Shown piece by piece: positions 1-12,036 of a stretch of 64,000 nucleotides of DNA. A program made the position numbers and the translations under genes. The notes below the pieces were generated by a model. The model saw only the letters and a program-made list of their open reading frames with translations, ran no database searches and was not told where the DNA came from. Source of the DNA: Bretschneidera sinensis. Taxonomy: Eukaryota > Streptophyta > Magnoliopsida > Brassicales > Akaniaceae. Every line of letters starts with the position of its first letter. Position 1 is the first letter of the stretch. The stretch is from assembly GCA_023935145.1 (NCBI GenBank), contig CM043702.1, positions 59,112,001 through 59,176,000 on the forward strand, in the 5' to 3' direction.

Positions 1-1290
1 TTCAAATATCAGTTTGCACATTACACACCCAAATACTATAATATACTACACTTATCTTAATACCAAATAATATTCAGTCATTCACAATACAATTAAAATT
101 AACATAATTTTTCTGCATATTCAGTATGCCACATGCTTTTTAAGGGTTAAATGAGATGTATTTTAATTTTTTTTTAAATGCTCTCTAATAAGTGACATGT
201 TTAATGTGTTTGAACAATCGCATGTGTCGTATATAAATATATACACATCAAACTTGCAAAAGAATTTTGTTAATTTTAATTTTATTATAAATGTTAGTGT
301 TATTGGATATTAAAATAAAATGTGAGATAAAAATTGTAACAATTAACGGTGGGAAGTAAAAATTGATATTTTGGATCAAAATACAAGGTGCTATGTAAAA
401 CTTGACTTGTCTTTGTATATGAAGTTTATTGAAAAATTGGATATGCAAGTGCGATACCACCAAATCTGAATGTAACCTTGAATTTTTGTTATTTTGACAG
501 CTAGGTAGCATGTGTTTCAGACAGTTTTTGTTAATTGTTTTAAGTTTTTTTTTTCAAGGTAGGAAGAGAAAAAAATTAGGAACTAAATCGCCTGGCAAGT
601 CTCAACATAAACTTGTATCTATCCTCGTCTATTTTCCACTTTTTCGAAGGTGTTTCACATCAAAGGCATCTGTCCAGCAAGATCTATTAGGATGGCCACC
701 AAAGAGAGTGATGATGAGTTGTTTGGCAGGGCTACAGATGCAAAATATGAGAAACTTTTAGTTCAGTGCTTGACGCATAATGATTATTGTAGCAATGAGA
801 AGAGTTTAGATTTTCGAGAGCGCTTTGATGAAACATCAAACGAACTCAAGCGGAGCAAATAGAGAACTTTCTCCTCTCATTGTTAATCTTGCAAGGAAAA
901 GATAAAAGGTCAACAATTAAATTGTCTTACAAAACCACATTGTTGGACTGTTTCACCATCCTCTGGAATTCAGATCTTCTCATCTTCCAAGCTTTGACCC
1001 ACACTGAGATAAGGGCGTTGCTTTCAGCTATAAATGCCATAGAACCTAGGTTCGTGGCCTTGAGAAAAAAATTGGTTTTCATTGTTTCCAAGTATTCTAC
1101 AAGACTAGCTTATGGTTTCCTGAATGTAAATATCTTTTTCAACCTTATGATTTGTGTTGATGCCAAAATGATGACTAAAAGTAGTTATATCTTCTTAATC
1201 TTCAACTGGGTGGAAGCTGCATTAGAGGACTGTAAATTAGGAAAAGACAAGACCTTTGTAGTGACTTGGTTCCTATAATCATATTTGTTC
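1..1290. other. AT-rich DNA with unrecognised short ORFs
   Basis: The first 500 bases are very AT-rich and show nothing recognisable. From about 510 to 1278 base composition is more balanced and short open frames occur on the plus strand: 650-862 (70 codons, charged, starting again at an ATG in a MATKESDDE context) and 880-1278 (132 codons, hydrophobic C-terminal half). I do not recognise either product. They could be decayed exons of a host gene, since a TTTTTTTTTCAAG-like tract precedes the first frame, or fragments of an old transposon. No start context, domain or second copy in this window supports one over the other. Confidence 0.3.
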
Positions 1291-1850
1291 CGTACTTGTG
1301 GACCTCAGAGTGTGGTACCCAGAGGAGTACCTTTCGATGGTTAAGTCAGTGAGAGCACATAAATGATGCAAGTGAAAGATTTAGAGTGATACCGAGGTGG
1401 GAGAATGAAGAAGAGAAAGAGAATCGAGGTGATTCTTTGTGTTCCCTTAGGTGTTAACTCTCTAACTAGTTTTTTTATTGGATATCTCATTTCCTCTTAT
1501 TGGGTGTGTTCGCCCTTTTTTTGTTCTAAGTGCTAAAGCCTCTTTATATAGGCGTTGAAGATCCTTATTTTTTTTTGGAGTTTCAAAGTGGATTACAGCT
1601 GGTACATGACTTCCCAAACCTTGAGTCTCGTGAAAAGCTACCTCTACCTATAGGAAGTGACTTCTGCCTGTAGGAATTGACTTGTGCCTATGAGTTCTTC
1701 CATTATGGATGAAATCTCTAAGATTTAGGGTGGCAAGTCCATCAATATGGTCAAAATAGGCATGATCCCTACGTTTCTTAGGGTAACCGATCATCATGAT
1801 GCTTTGTGTGTCTAGATCTTAATAAACCAAAAAATTTTGATCACATTATA
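1291..1850 (-). repeat. Tat-like LTR remnant
   Basis: Read on the minus strand, there is a TATATAAAGAGG box around 1546-1557. It is followed about 190 bases later by a GACTTAACCATCGAAAGGTA stretch near 1330-1350 and then GGTACC. I know this arrangement (TATA box, then a 'gactta-g-catcgga' motif, then a GGTACC-like end) from plant Tat LTR R-U5 regions, and a weaker form occurs in the LTR at 48419. The exact LTR ends, the target duplication and the primer site are not visible, so limits are approximate. Confidence 0.45.
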
Positions 1851-1989
1851 TGCTCCCACTTCCTAGGAAGATTTGGAGATATTTCTAAGGGAGTATAAGC
1901 CTATTTTACTATCCATGTGGGACTAGAGTCATGGCTTTAGTTGGAAGTCTTGGTTCCAGCTCCAAAAGGGATTGCATGGTTGAAGCCTG

Positions 1990-3720
1990 AACTCCCTTTT
2001 GACAAGAATCATATGACTAAAACCATAGATTTCGTTAGCAGTTATATGATTAAGTTCGTAACTCTTCTTCTAGTCAAGTAGAATTAAAAAGGTGTGGTAG
2101 CTGTAGTTACTCTTATGAAGGAATTGTATAACTGAGGACTTAATTCAACTTTAGTGGAAGTGTGACTGAAGCCTTAATTCCTCTTCTGCTTGAGTGAGAC
2201 TATGAGGCATGGAAGTCGTAGTTCTACTTCGATAGGAATTGTATAGCTAAAGTCATAACTCCACTTTGGTAGTAATTGTGTGGCACGAGCCTTAATTCCT
2301 TTTGAGTCTGCTCGGAATTGTGAGGCATGGAAGTTTTAATTCCTCTTTTAGAGGAATTGTATAGCCAAGGTCTTAATTCCTTTTTTGAATCAACTCGAAA
2401 CCGTGAGGTGTGGAAGCCGTAGTTATTCTTATGGAGGAATTGTATACTTCCACTTAGTGGTAGTGTTACTGACTTAATTCCCCTTCTGCTTGAGTGGGAC
2501 TGTGAGGCTTAAAAGCCATAGTTCCATTTCAGAAGGAATTGTATAACTAAATTCAAAACTCCACTTTGGTAGGAATTATATGGCATGAGTCTTAATTCTT
2601 TTTTAAATCTGGTTGGAACTGTGAAGCGTGTAAGTCCTAGTTCCTCTTCTAGAGGAATTGTATACCTAAAGTCTTAATTCTTATTCTACTCGAGTGGGAT
2701 TGTAAGGTGTGGAAGCCATATTTTTTCTTCTGGATGAATTGTATAGCTAAGGACTTAATTCCACTTTGGTGAGAGTGTAGCTGAGGCCTTAATTCTTCTT
2801 CTCAAATGGGATTGTGATGCATTAAAGCCGTAGTTCCACTTCAGCAGGAATTGTATCACTGAAGTCACAACTCTACTTTGGCAATAATTGTCTGGCATGA
2901 GCTTTGATTCTGTTTTGAATATATTCGGAACCATGAGGAGTGGAAGTCGTAGTTTCTCTTTTGGAAGAATTGTTTAGCTAAGGCTTTAATCCCACTTTAG
3001 CAGGAGTGTGGCTGAGGCCTTAATTCCTTTTCTGCTCGAATGAGACTATGAAGCGTGAAAGCAGTAGTTCCACTTCGGTGGGAATTCTATCACTAAAGTC
3101 ACAACTCCACTTTGGTTGGAATTGTATGGCTCGAGCCTTAATTATTTTTTAGTCTAGTTGGAACTATGAGATGTGGAAACCGTAGTTCCTCTTCTAAAGG
3201 AATTGTATAGCTGAAGCCTTAATTCAACTTCAGTGGGAGTGTGACTGAGACCTTAATTTTTCCTCTGCTTGAGTGGGACTATGAGGTATGGAAGTCGTAG
3301 TTCCATTTGGAGATAATTAGATAGCTGATATCATAACTCCACTTTGGTAGGAATTGTATGGAACGAGCCTTAATTTCTTTTGAGTCTGGTTGGAACTGTG
3401 AGGCATGGAAGTCGTAGTTCCTCTTTTGGATAAACTGTATAGCTGAGGCCTTAATTCCACTTCACTGGGAGTGTGACTGAGGCCTTAATTCTTCTTCTAC
3501 TCGAGCGGGATTGTAAGGCGTGGAAGCTGTAGTTCCACTTCACCGAAAATTTTGTAGTTGAAGTAACAACTCGACTTTGGTAAGAATTGTATGACATGAG
3601 CCTAAATTCCTTTTACTAGGGGTCACGTGGTTGAATTCGTGATTCCTATTGATATGGGGTGGGACTGTATGGCATGGAAGTCATAATTCCACTTCGATAG
3701 GATTTGTTGACTATAGTTAA
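1990..3720. repeat. Degenerate tandem array, units of about 230-310 bp
   Basis: At least six diverged units are recognisable by the recurring phrase 'cgagccttaattcctttt' or close variants at about 2286, 2586, 2897, 3131, 3365 and 3596. Spacing is about 300 bases in the first half and about 232 bases in the second half. Each unit also holds shorter sub-repeats built on 'tagttccacttcg' and 'ggaattgtatagct'. Tat elements commonly carry such arrays next to the 3' LTR, and this position fits. Confidence 0.8.
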
Positions 3721-4262
3721 CCCTTGTTTGACTAAGGTAAGACTGTGTAGCTATGAAAGCCTTAGCTCCAACTCGGTTGGGCATGGATGGAGTCGCATAG
3801 TTATGTGGGCCTTAACTCTATGTAGGCGAGGTTTTTGCAGTTGAGACTTTAATTTTGGGCTTGGGCTTGTTGGGGCCCAATAGAATTGTATGGTTGAAGC
3901 TTTTAAACCCATGTGCGAGAGAGAGGTGTTTGGTTCTCCCAAGGCACCTCTTGTGAGCTATCAAATTAATGATGAGTGAACGTTGCACCTACTCAAAGCA
4001 GTTTTGGTCATGTTAGCTTAGTTGGCATATTAACCATGTGTTTGGGAATCAATTCATTCGACAAGGGCTATTTAAGGGGGACCTTGCCTTTCATTCTTTT
4101 TTTTTCCCCTTTACTTGCTTTCATTTAAATTTTTAAAGTGCTGAGTCTTCAAACTTCTTTATAGTTCTTTCAAGAGTCTTCTTCTTTCTTCAAGTTTTTA
4201 GGCTCTTTCATTCTCATTTTTCAGTAAGATTCCTTTGCCTCTTCTCCTTCTGTTTTTGAACC

Positions 4263-5640
4263 ATGTCTACTTCTGGGTCTAGTAGATCTAGTAGAATGGA
4301 GGTTGAGAAGAGAGACCCTCACTCACCAGGTTCTTGTTTTCAAGCCAAGGACCAAGAGAAAGATTCTGGATAGTTATTCCTTTACTAAGTGCTAGAAGGA
4401 AAAGTACTTTTTGTGGAGGGACTAGAATCTCATCAGGTTTTGCTGGAGTTGAGCTCTAGAGATGTACGTAATCGGAGGGAGCCTTCGGCTTTGAGTGATT
4501 AGGACTAGAGGGTGGTTGATGAGGTTTTAGAGGCCAGCCCTAGGATGTCTGACAAGGATCTTATTAATAAGCAACTACTAAGGACCTATCAGCTTTGTCT
4601 TCATGGCTCGAGATTCCGTGATGGTAGTAGAGAGTACCTTAACAATTTTTTTTTTCATTTTTCTTTCTTTGCTTCTAACCTTGGTGCTCTTTCTTTGCAG
4701 TAAACACTATATTGAATCCAGTTGAGGTCGTCTTGATAGCTCGTAAGAGGATGAGGGCCAAGGCTACAAGTGCCACTTCTTCTGGCTTTGTCGAGAGAAA
4801 GAGGGACAAAATGGATAGGCCTTTGGTCCAAAAAATCGAGGTAAGGTAGTCTAAAGCTGGGGAGACCGCAGTGGAGCTGGCTGAGGTGCAAAAAACTGAG
4901 GTACAATGATCGAAGGTGCCGGAGGCTAAAGACCCTACTACTGAGAGGCAAATGGCTGAGGAGCCGGGGCTGGAGGTTAAGGTCTCGCAAGGGATTGAGG
5001 CGGTGGTAGGTAGCGAGGGGTCTTCTTCCTTGGGAGTGGCTCTTCCTGTTGTGTAACTTAACTCAGTTTTTACTGCCCTTGAGAACTCCACTCCTACTCT
5101 TGAGGGCTCCACTCTTGCCCTTGATGACTCAACTCCTACTGCAAGTTCGAGTTCTGAGATGTACCGACCGAACTAGAAGGTGAAGCATATTGACTCAGTT
5201 TTTTGATAGCATGAGTATTATTCGCCAACTTTTGAGGAGCTTTGTTCTTCCTTCTGATGTGAATCTGATGAAGGAGAAAAACCTTCCCCAGCTGATGGCT
5301 AGAATTTTGGACCACTGCTACAAGGTAAAATCTGAGGCTTTAAGTATTCCATTCTTATAATCTTTGGCTTGACTTTTTCTGATTATGTTTTTTTTATGCA
5401 GACTAGCATGTAGGCTTACTTTCTCAATACTTCTATCTAGTCCATAAGAAACATTATCGTTGGACTTTGGAGGAGCGAAGAGGATCATAAGATTCTGTAT
5501 TCTAGTCTTGATTCCATTTTATTTTACTTCTCTAGCTTTTAAATTTCCACTACATTTATTGAGTAGAGTTTACAAGAATTTTTTTGAAGTGTTAAGATTC
5601 TATATTCTAGTCTTGATTTCTCTTCTTCGACTAGAGTGGT
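4263..5640 (+). pseudogene. Broken antisense 'extra' gene of Tat remnant
   Basis: The frame starts at an ATG with a serine-rich opening (MSTSGSSRSSRMEVE), very like the starts at 6890 (minus, MSSSSSHSSR) and 56871 (minus, MSSFDVYRD). It is then broken by many stops. Likely introns can be seen: donor near 4632 with acceptor TTTCTTTGCAG ending at 4701, and donor GTAAAATCTG near 5327 with acceptor TTTTTTTTATGCAG ending near 5401. Between them lie lysine/arginine- and glutamate-rich stretches (4720-5060). The gene lies antisense to its element, beyond the tandem array, as in the element at 48419-59787. The conserved middle domain of this family is not recognisable here, so the call depends on position and start. 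Its function is unknown. Confidence 0.45.
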
Positions 5641-5942
5641 AGTGAATGGATAAGGGCTAGTCTAAGTGAGTCTCTAGTCTTTTACTTAGGACTTTCGAGA
5701 TCCTTAATTTAGCTAAATTGAGTGGGAGTTTTACAAGAGTTTTGCTCTGAGCATATGAGTTTGGTCTTTTGCTCAATCTGAGAGTCCTCATTTATGCCAA
5801 TATGCCTTCGTGGTGTTTGGTCTTTTAGGAAGACAGAACCTGACTCTAATACTTCATCCTTAGCATTGCTTCTCTATGTAATATCCCATCTGCAAAAGTA
5901 AAAAAGAGAAGAATTAGTAGCAATTCAAAAAAATTTCAAGTA

Positions 5943-6890
5943 CTAGAAAGAGAAGAGTAATGGTGGTCTACTACCATCACCAATAAAAATGTGAAAGATG
6001 CTAAAGTAATTAGCTCTTAGCATCTCCTCATTGTTCAGATCCATACCTCTTATTTTAATATCGACATTCAGGATCTTATCGATTGCTTTTTGTTTCTCGT
6101 TAGACAGAGGAGGTGGGACCTTCTGCTTAGGCACATCTTTTAAATCCCACTCCAGTACTACACCAATATATGGCATTAATGCCTTAACAAAGAAATACTT
6201 CTGCTTTCAATTCTTAATCTAAAAAGGAGCATCGAGAAGATTCTTCTTATTCGTCTTTGGATGGAAATTGTATCACCAGAACTCTTGATACTTCTTCAAA
6301 ACGTAAAACCATTTAAACATTCTAGTTTTACACTTCTCTTCATCACAACGATGCCCAACGTGCATCCTTAAAGCCATGATGAAACCTATGACAGCACTAA
6401 GGGCATTGGAGGAAAGTTAGGCTATACTAATACCAAAATGGCCATTTATTTGAACAATATTAGGATCAATAGGAAACCTCAACCCCACCATCAAAAAGTC
6501 AAGATAGAAAAGAAAAAGGTGCGGGGGCGCCATATGCCACTATTGTGCAGGCCTTTTCCTATGGCATGGGAAGTAGGGGAGATCAATAAGGATGGAAGAG
6601 ATGCTTGACCCTGATTTCCTTAATATCTAATGATGATAGATTAAAAGCCTCATCTTCAACCTGAAAATGACATCTCTCAAACTCCAAACTCATGAGCCAT
6701 CTCAGTCTGAGCCTCTAGTAAGCTTGGTTCACTAAGGTCAACCCTTGTTAGTTCTGTGGGCCAAGAGAGATTGCCTATGGCACTCTTAGAACAATACCCA
6801 ATATTAAAAATCTCTCTCTAATTATCCTCTCTTTTAATATTCTCTACCTCAATTATCCTAATTCTACTAGAATGTGAAGAAGAAGATGAC
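5943..6890 (-). pseudogene. Broken Transposase_28-like antisense gene
   Basis: Reading minus from the ATG at 6890, the product opens with a serine run (MSSSSSHSSRIRI) and continues through stops and frame changes. Around 6500-6300 a conserved core appears: a hydrophobic 'RFPIDPNIVQING' stretch, then 'LSAVIGFIMALR', then 'TRMFKWFYVLKK' and 'NKKNLLDAPF'. This matches the order of the core at 56600-56100 (the 'RFPLHPFF', 'QLVPNSVRLIMAF', 'SIKRWKKNFFF' blocks), the family I know as Transposase_28 or 'putative gypsy type transposon' proteins. The last 77 codons (6176-5943) are open. The gene is antisense to its Tat element. Known members have no established biochemical role; the name does not prove transposase activity. 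Confidence 0.6.
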
Positions 6891-7244
6891 ATAATTTTTT
6901 ATAAAAAATAAAAAAAAATCTAGGACCAAATCTTTTAGAAAGAGAAGGAAGACCAATGAAAATTTCCAAAGCAAGAAAATATGTGATTTGAAAGAGAAAA
7001 AATTTCTACTAAAACTTAGAGAAGATTGCAAGTGCGAAATGCGAGTGAAAAATAAGGCTTCATGTTCCACTATATAGACTTTAAGGGGACTCTTATTAAT
7101 TAATTTTTAGGTTGTTATAGTGACCTATGGTCCTAACAACTTCAAAAGGTGTCTCAGAGAACTGAAATAGCCCATCAATTAATTAACTTATTAAAGTCAC
7201 AAAATGGTATAACTTTGCCGATGAAAAACGGACCAAGACACTAA

Positions 7245-7990
7245 GATGAGTGGTCCAAGGAGAATCACTTAAGTGGGGCCTACTAAAGCCCGAATTACCG
7301 AGGTGAGTGATCTGAGGAGAATCATCTATAGGCCCACAGAAGCTCAAGATACTGAAATGAGTGGTTCGTGGAGAATCACTAAGGTGAGACCACTAAAGCT
7401 CGAAATACTAAGATGAGTTATCTGAGGAGAATCACTCATGGTCCCATTGAAGCCACACCAAGATGAGTGGTCCGAAGAAAAACACTATAGTAGGGCCCAC
7501 TAAAGCCCGAGATATCGAGTTAAGTGATCATAGGAGAATCACTTATGGGGCCCACTAAATCCTAAGACACCAAGATGAGTGATCCAAAAAGAATCACTTA
7601 GGTGGGGCCTACTAATTCCTGAGATGCTTAGGTGAGTGATTCGAGGAGAATCACTCATGAGTCCACTAAAACTCAAGACATTGAAAAGAATGGTCTGAGG
7701 ATAATCACTCTAGTCAGGCCCACTAAATTTTGAGAAAAGAAGGTGAGTTATCTGAATCTTGGGCCTCATTGAAGCTTGACACACTAAAATTCGTGGTCTG
7801 AGAAAAATCACTCATGGACCCATTGAAGCCCGAGACATCAAAATGAGTGGTCCTAGGAGAATCACTCAAGTGGGGCCCATTGAAGTTTGAGACACTGAGA
7901 TGAGTGGTCTAAGGAGAATCACTCAAGTGGAGCCCACAAAAGCCTGAGATACTAAGGTAAGTGATCCGAAGAGAATCACTCATTTAATCT
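7245..7990. repeat. Tandem array, about 56-bp units, about 13 copies
   Basis: Units run roughly 'gagtgatccgaggagaat', 'cactcaagtggggcccact', 'aaagcccgagatactaagat'. They recur about every 53-58 bases with heavy point divergence. The array sits just upstream of the start of the antisense gene at 6890, as the 49-bp array does at 57495-58940. Confidence 0.85.
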
Positions 7991-8000
7991 ACCGTTGTAG

Positions 8001-8626
8001 GTTGAAAAAACTAGGCATTTTAGGTTTTGATAATTCTGAGCCATACAACAACGCTTTGGAATAAGATAATGCTTCAATAAGTTGGTGCACACATTAGCAC
8101 AAGTTCATGATGGTCATATTAAAATCTATATTGATCTAGAGGTTGTGAGCTCGTGTTTATAGTGAGAAGGAGCTCATTAAATTTTCCTTGTATCCCTTTT
8201 TCTCTATGTGGCAATGATAATGGTATATATATATATGTATATGTATATATGTATATATATATATGTATATAAATATGGTGGTGTTATTGGTATTCCAAAA
8301 ACTTTTATTGCCTTTAATTTTGTTTGTTTAACTTACAATAATATCCTTAATTGAAGTTAAATTCTTTCTAAGATACAATTTATTTAGGGGCATTATTTTA
8401 CGTTTAAGTACCAAAACAAAACAACAGGAGTACCAATAAAAAAATTTTAGTGTTAAAAACATCACTCATATATATTATAATTTTCTCTCACTGTTCATTT
8501 CTTTTGTAACGCCACTTGAGTTATTTTGTTTCACTCTTTTGACCTATTAATCTCCTTTTTTTTTCCAAATCATTGTAAGTTTACATACATAGATAACACA
8601 ACAAAGTTTTAAAATTTTATTGACTA
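8001..8626. other. AT-rich spacer with a TA/GTA microsatellite
   Basis: No gene is seen. A TATATATGTATATG-type microsatellite occupies about 8223-8276. The rest is AT-rich single-copy-looking sequence up to the LTR at 8627. Confidence 0.6.
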
Positions 8627-10148
8627 TGCAATAAACTCCCACCAAGAATTCTCTATGAATCTATTAGAATGATAAATCAGTAATCTTCTTATAAGGTTAG
8701 GGTTTATACCTCAATAAAGATTCCGGTTGAAAATTCTGTGAAGACAAGTTCACGAGCCATTCTATTGTCCGACTTCTAAGTGTATCCACATGAACAATCA
8801 AGAACAAAGATCCCCAACAAGATGGCCAAAAAATTAAAAGTGCTAGCTTAAAGTTTAATTGCCTATTAGAGAATTCATTATCTGATCTTAAAACTTAAAT
8901 GTTTCATTAAGGTTTTTATCAAATAAAAGCCCTCATATAGAGCTTTTACTCCTAAAAGCTCTAAGATTTTTAGAATTACAATTAAATCTATGGTTTAATT
9001 TAATATATAGAATCCTCTTTAGTGGCTCTCTAATTTTCTTTATTCTTACAATTTTCCTATTGTGTGTGACCCCTTTCGGTTCAATATCGCGTTGACAGTA
9101 GATCATAACTTTTATGTTACAATTGGATCATATCAAATTAATTAAAACTAATTTTAATTTTATTTAAACTAAAAATTTTATTAATTCTCCCTATAATTAA
9201 GAATTAATTATAATTAATACTTTAAGGTCTTCTAAAAATCATGATTGACACCTAGCAATATGACTACCTAGGCAAAATGAATTAATGTGAACTTTTCTGT
9301 TTTCAATTACCATACAATTTAATCCTTCCATCATGTAATGTCTTTGAATAAACCTAAGGAATGGATTTACTATCAAGTCTTAATTATTTAACCTTATGTA
9401 TCCCGATTTTAAGTTCTTAACTTAAATGATGAAATTAAAAACTTCTTTCTAATTTTCACCCAACCTTGGCTAAGGAATTTCCAATGTATGACTTAATAAA
9501 ATCATATAGAACATTCTCCATCTATTACTGAGAGTGATAGATCCTCTATTGTACACTCACACACGTCCATTTATAAGTGATCAAACCCAGTTACTACCTT
9601 TATATGGCTTATGATTAGAACTATATTTAAAGAGCATCAAAGCATGATGACCTATACACAAGATATCCATGGTGCATCAAGTCTAAGGATCAATTGTACA
9701 ACTACAACGTAAAAACTCCTATTGACAACTAGTAAAATGTCCAATAGGAATTACTTAGTTGAGTCAATTAGATGTACCCGTTCTCTAACAAGCATCAACA
9801 TAACTTGTTTTAGTGTCTCATACACTAGTGACCGTGAGATTAATCATTCTCAACTCCTTAGGAAACATAGTATATACTAATCTATTTGGATTCACTAATG
9901 CCCTTCTTAGTGATCATATGATTAGGAACATTTAAGAATAAAGCTTAAGAAAATACATTTCACTAGCATGATCTCATCATCGTGATTATTTCCATTTCTC
10001 TTATTCTATAGGCTTTATCATGTAATGAACATGTTAAATAAGATAAATTGTATTATTAATATTTATTATCAATAAATGAACAAGATTAATTACATGTAAT
10101 ATGTTTATAACATCAATTGTTATTGGCTTGTAGAGTATATTACTATCA
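8627..10148 (-). repeat. Copia LTR A1 (3' LTR side)
   Basis: On the minus strand it starts TGATAGTAATATAC (10148) and ends GTTTATTGCA (8627). It is preceded by a polypurine tract (AAGTAGGAGAT, 10149-10159), so it acts as the 3' LTR of the internal region 10149 onward. It aligns along its length with 28769-30279 at roughly 80-85 percent by eye. In A2 the TATA-like box is CTATATAAGG (minus, near 29080); here the same place reads CTATATGAGG. Confidence 0.8.
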
Positions 10149-11480
10149 ATCTCCTACTTGCATAAAGCTAATAACCGAAGTATCTTATACCCATTGCTTT
10201 AGTTAGTGGATCCGCAATATTTTTTTTAATGAAACTCTTTCAATCTTTACATAAATTTTTCCAATGATTCCTTTTATCAAATGGAATCGTTGCAAGAACT
10301 ATTTAGATTTCTGATGAGACCTTGGTTCCTAGGCCTACCCAAAAACACCATTATAGTATTAGTATCAAGATACTGAATTTACAATGTTAGAAATCATTCC
10401 AATTTTAGTGACGAACTTCTTTGTCCAAACAGCTTTCCTCGCAGCCTTAGATACAACAATGTATTCGGCCTCCATCGTTGAATCCACAATGTTCGCTTGC
10501 CTTGAACATTTCTAGCTCAATGTTCCACCATTTAAGGTGAACATCTATCTATATATTGACTTAGTGTCATATTTTCCATATTGAAACTATAGTTTGTGAA
10601 GGTTTTAAGGAGAAAAACCCCAAAACTTAATGTTTTTAAGAATAGATTTTCTCCCTCTCCACATCTCATATGGAGTTTTGGGTACTAACTTTGAGGGAAC
10701 TTTATTTAATAAGTATACGGCAGCTAAGACAACATATCCCCAAAAAGATATAGGAAGACTAGTGTAACTCATCATAGATCATACCATATCCAATATAGTA
10801 CGGTTCCGAGAGGAGTCCAGTGAAAGAGAATCTCATTCTTTTTTGGATAATCGAGAAAATTATTAACAAATATTTGCCTCTCCAATTAGAATGAAGAGCT
10901 TTAATAACCTTCCCAGTTTGCAACTTCTCTTATGAATTCTTTGAACTTTTCAAATGATTCAGGTTTGTACTTCACTAAGTACACATACCCATACTTAGAG
11001 TGATCATCAGTAAAGGTAATCAATTAGGAGTAATTCCTCTAACATTAACTGTTAGGGTCCCACACACACTAGTGTGTATTAACCCTAATACATCCATGAC
11101 TCTTTCTCTATATCCCCTAAATGAAGATCTAGTCATATTCCCATGAGTTAGATTTCACAGGATGGATAGGATTCAAAATCTAATAGATCCAAGAATCCAT
11201 CTTTTACCAACATGTTTCCACTATTCTCATTAATATGAGCTAGTCTTAAGTGCCCACCTAGGAATGATGTAGATTATTATCTCATTTCCTTTGTTTTTCA
11301 ATATGAAATATTTTTCTATCTACTTCTAGATGGTTAAACTAAGTAATAAGTCCTAATATAGCAACGCATGCTCCATTTCCAAGGCAGTGGTTGACTTCTT
11401 TTTACTTACGTTCTTGTTTTTTCTCAACGCCTGCAAACTATTGCAAATATGAGAACCACACTTGCTATCTAATACCCAAG
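10149..11480 (-). pseudogene. Copia pol remnant: RNase H end fused to integrase
   Basis: Minus-strand reading. 10149-10560 encodes the C-terminal RNase H block (diverged forms of 'EAEYIVVSKAARKAVW' and 'RSHQKSK' regions), with stops and frameshifts. At about 10560-10620 the reading jumps to the integrase core (about 10620-10960: 'MSYTSLPISFWGY', 'VPKTPYEMWRGRK' blocks), so the reverse transcriptase and part of integrase have been deleted. 11000-11480 holds the diverged region before integrase. The matching fuller copy is 21117-24330. It cannot encode a working polyprotein. Confidence 0.7.
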
Positions 11481-12031
11481 TAGAGGCATTATTAACTTAT
11501 AAGTTTAATTTCATCAAAGAACAACTAAGGCATGCCTTTCGAAGGGTTATCTCGCAAGGTGATCTTTACGGTTTCTCTTCTAGTGTCCATTTTTTCCCGA
11601 ACAAAAGCATTGTTCCTTATTCTTCTTGGTTTTTGACGAAATAGTCTTGTTGACACTACCCTTTGCTTTCAATGGTTTCTTCCTTCTTCTTTAAGAAGTT
11701 CTTGCCCTTGGGCCTAGAAGAAAAAGCTTCATCGACAAGTATAATGGGTGTCTAAACATTTCTTGCTCGTAGCTTTTGTAGTTTTCAACATATAACAAGT
11801 TCTATAAGCGTAGCTTCAATCTTGTTCATGTTGCATTTTGTAAAATACTACGATAATGATACTATGATAATGAGTCTGGAAAGGATTGAAAAAGTAAATC
11901 ACTACTTAACTCTGCATCCATACTAAAATGAGCTAATTTAAAATGTTTGATATAATTCATCATCTTTAATCCATGCTCATGGATTAATGACTCCTTGAGG
12001 ATCCTAGCCTTAAAGAGGTCTTTAGGGATTT
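11481..12031 (-). pseudogene. Copia gag remnant, part 1 (split by nested element)
   Basis: The minus strand encodes a diverged gag; the lysine-rich stretch at 11640-11720 and the block at 11880-12020 align with 24480-24800 of the sister element. The frame is broken. It is interrupted at 12036 by the nested copia element and resumes at 17647. Confidence 0.65.
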
Positions 12032-12036
12032 AAAGC

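Larger units (their letters stand above)
1291..5640 (-). mobile_element. Decayed Tat-type Ty3/gypsy 3' end (minus orientation)
   Basis: This block has the same order of parts as the well-preserved Tat element at 48419-59787, but inverted: LTR-like sequence (1291-1850), a tandem array (about 1990-3720), then a gene reading away from the LTR, so antisense to the element (4263 onward, plus strand). No gag or pol is left. The upstream part of the element is missing; the sequence runs into a second, oppositely oriented remnant around 5640-5900. The family assignment rests on architecture, the LTR motif and the serine-rich start of the antisense gene. Outer limits are approximate. Confidence 0.5.
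5880..8000 (+). mobile_element. Decayed Tat-type Ty3/gypsy 3' end (plus orientation)
   Basis: A minus-strand broken gene (6890 down to 5943) is followed upstream of its start by a tandem array (7245-7990). This is the order found at the 3' end of the Tat element at 48419-59787, in the same orientation. The 3' LTR expected after 8000 is not recognisable. The remnant abuts the inverted remnant 1291-5640 with no clear target duplication. Confidence 0.5.
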
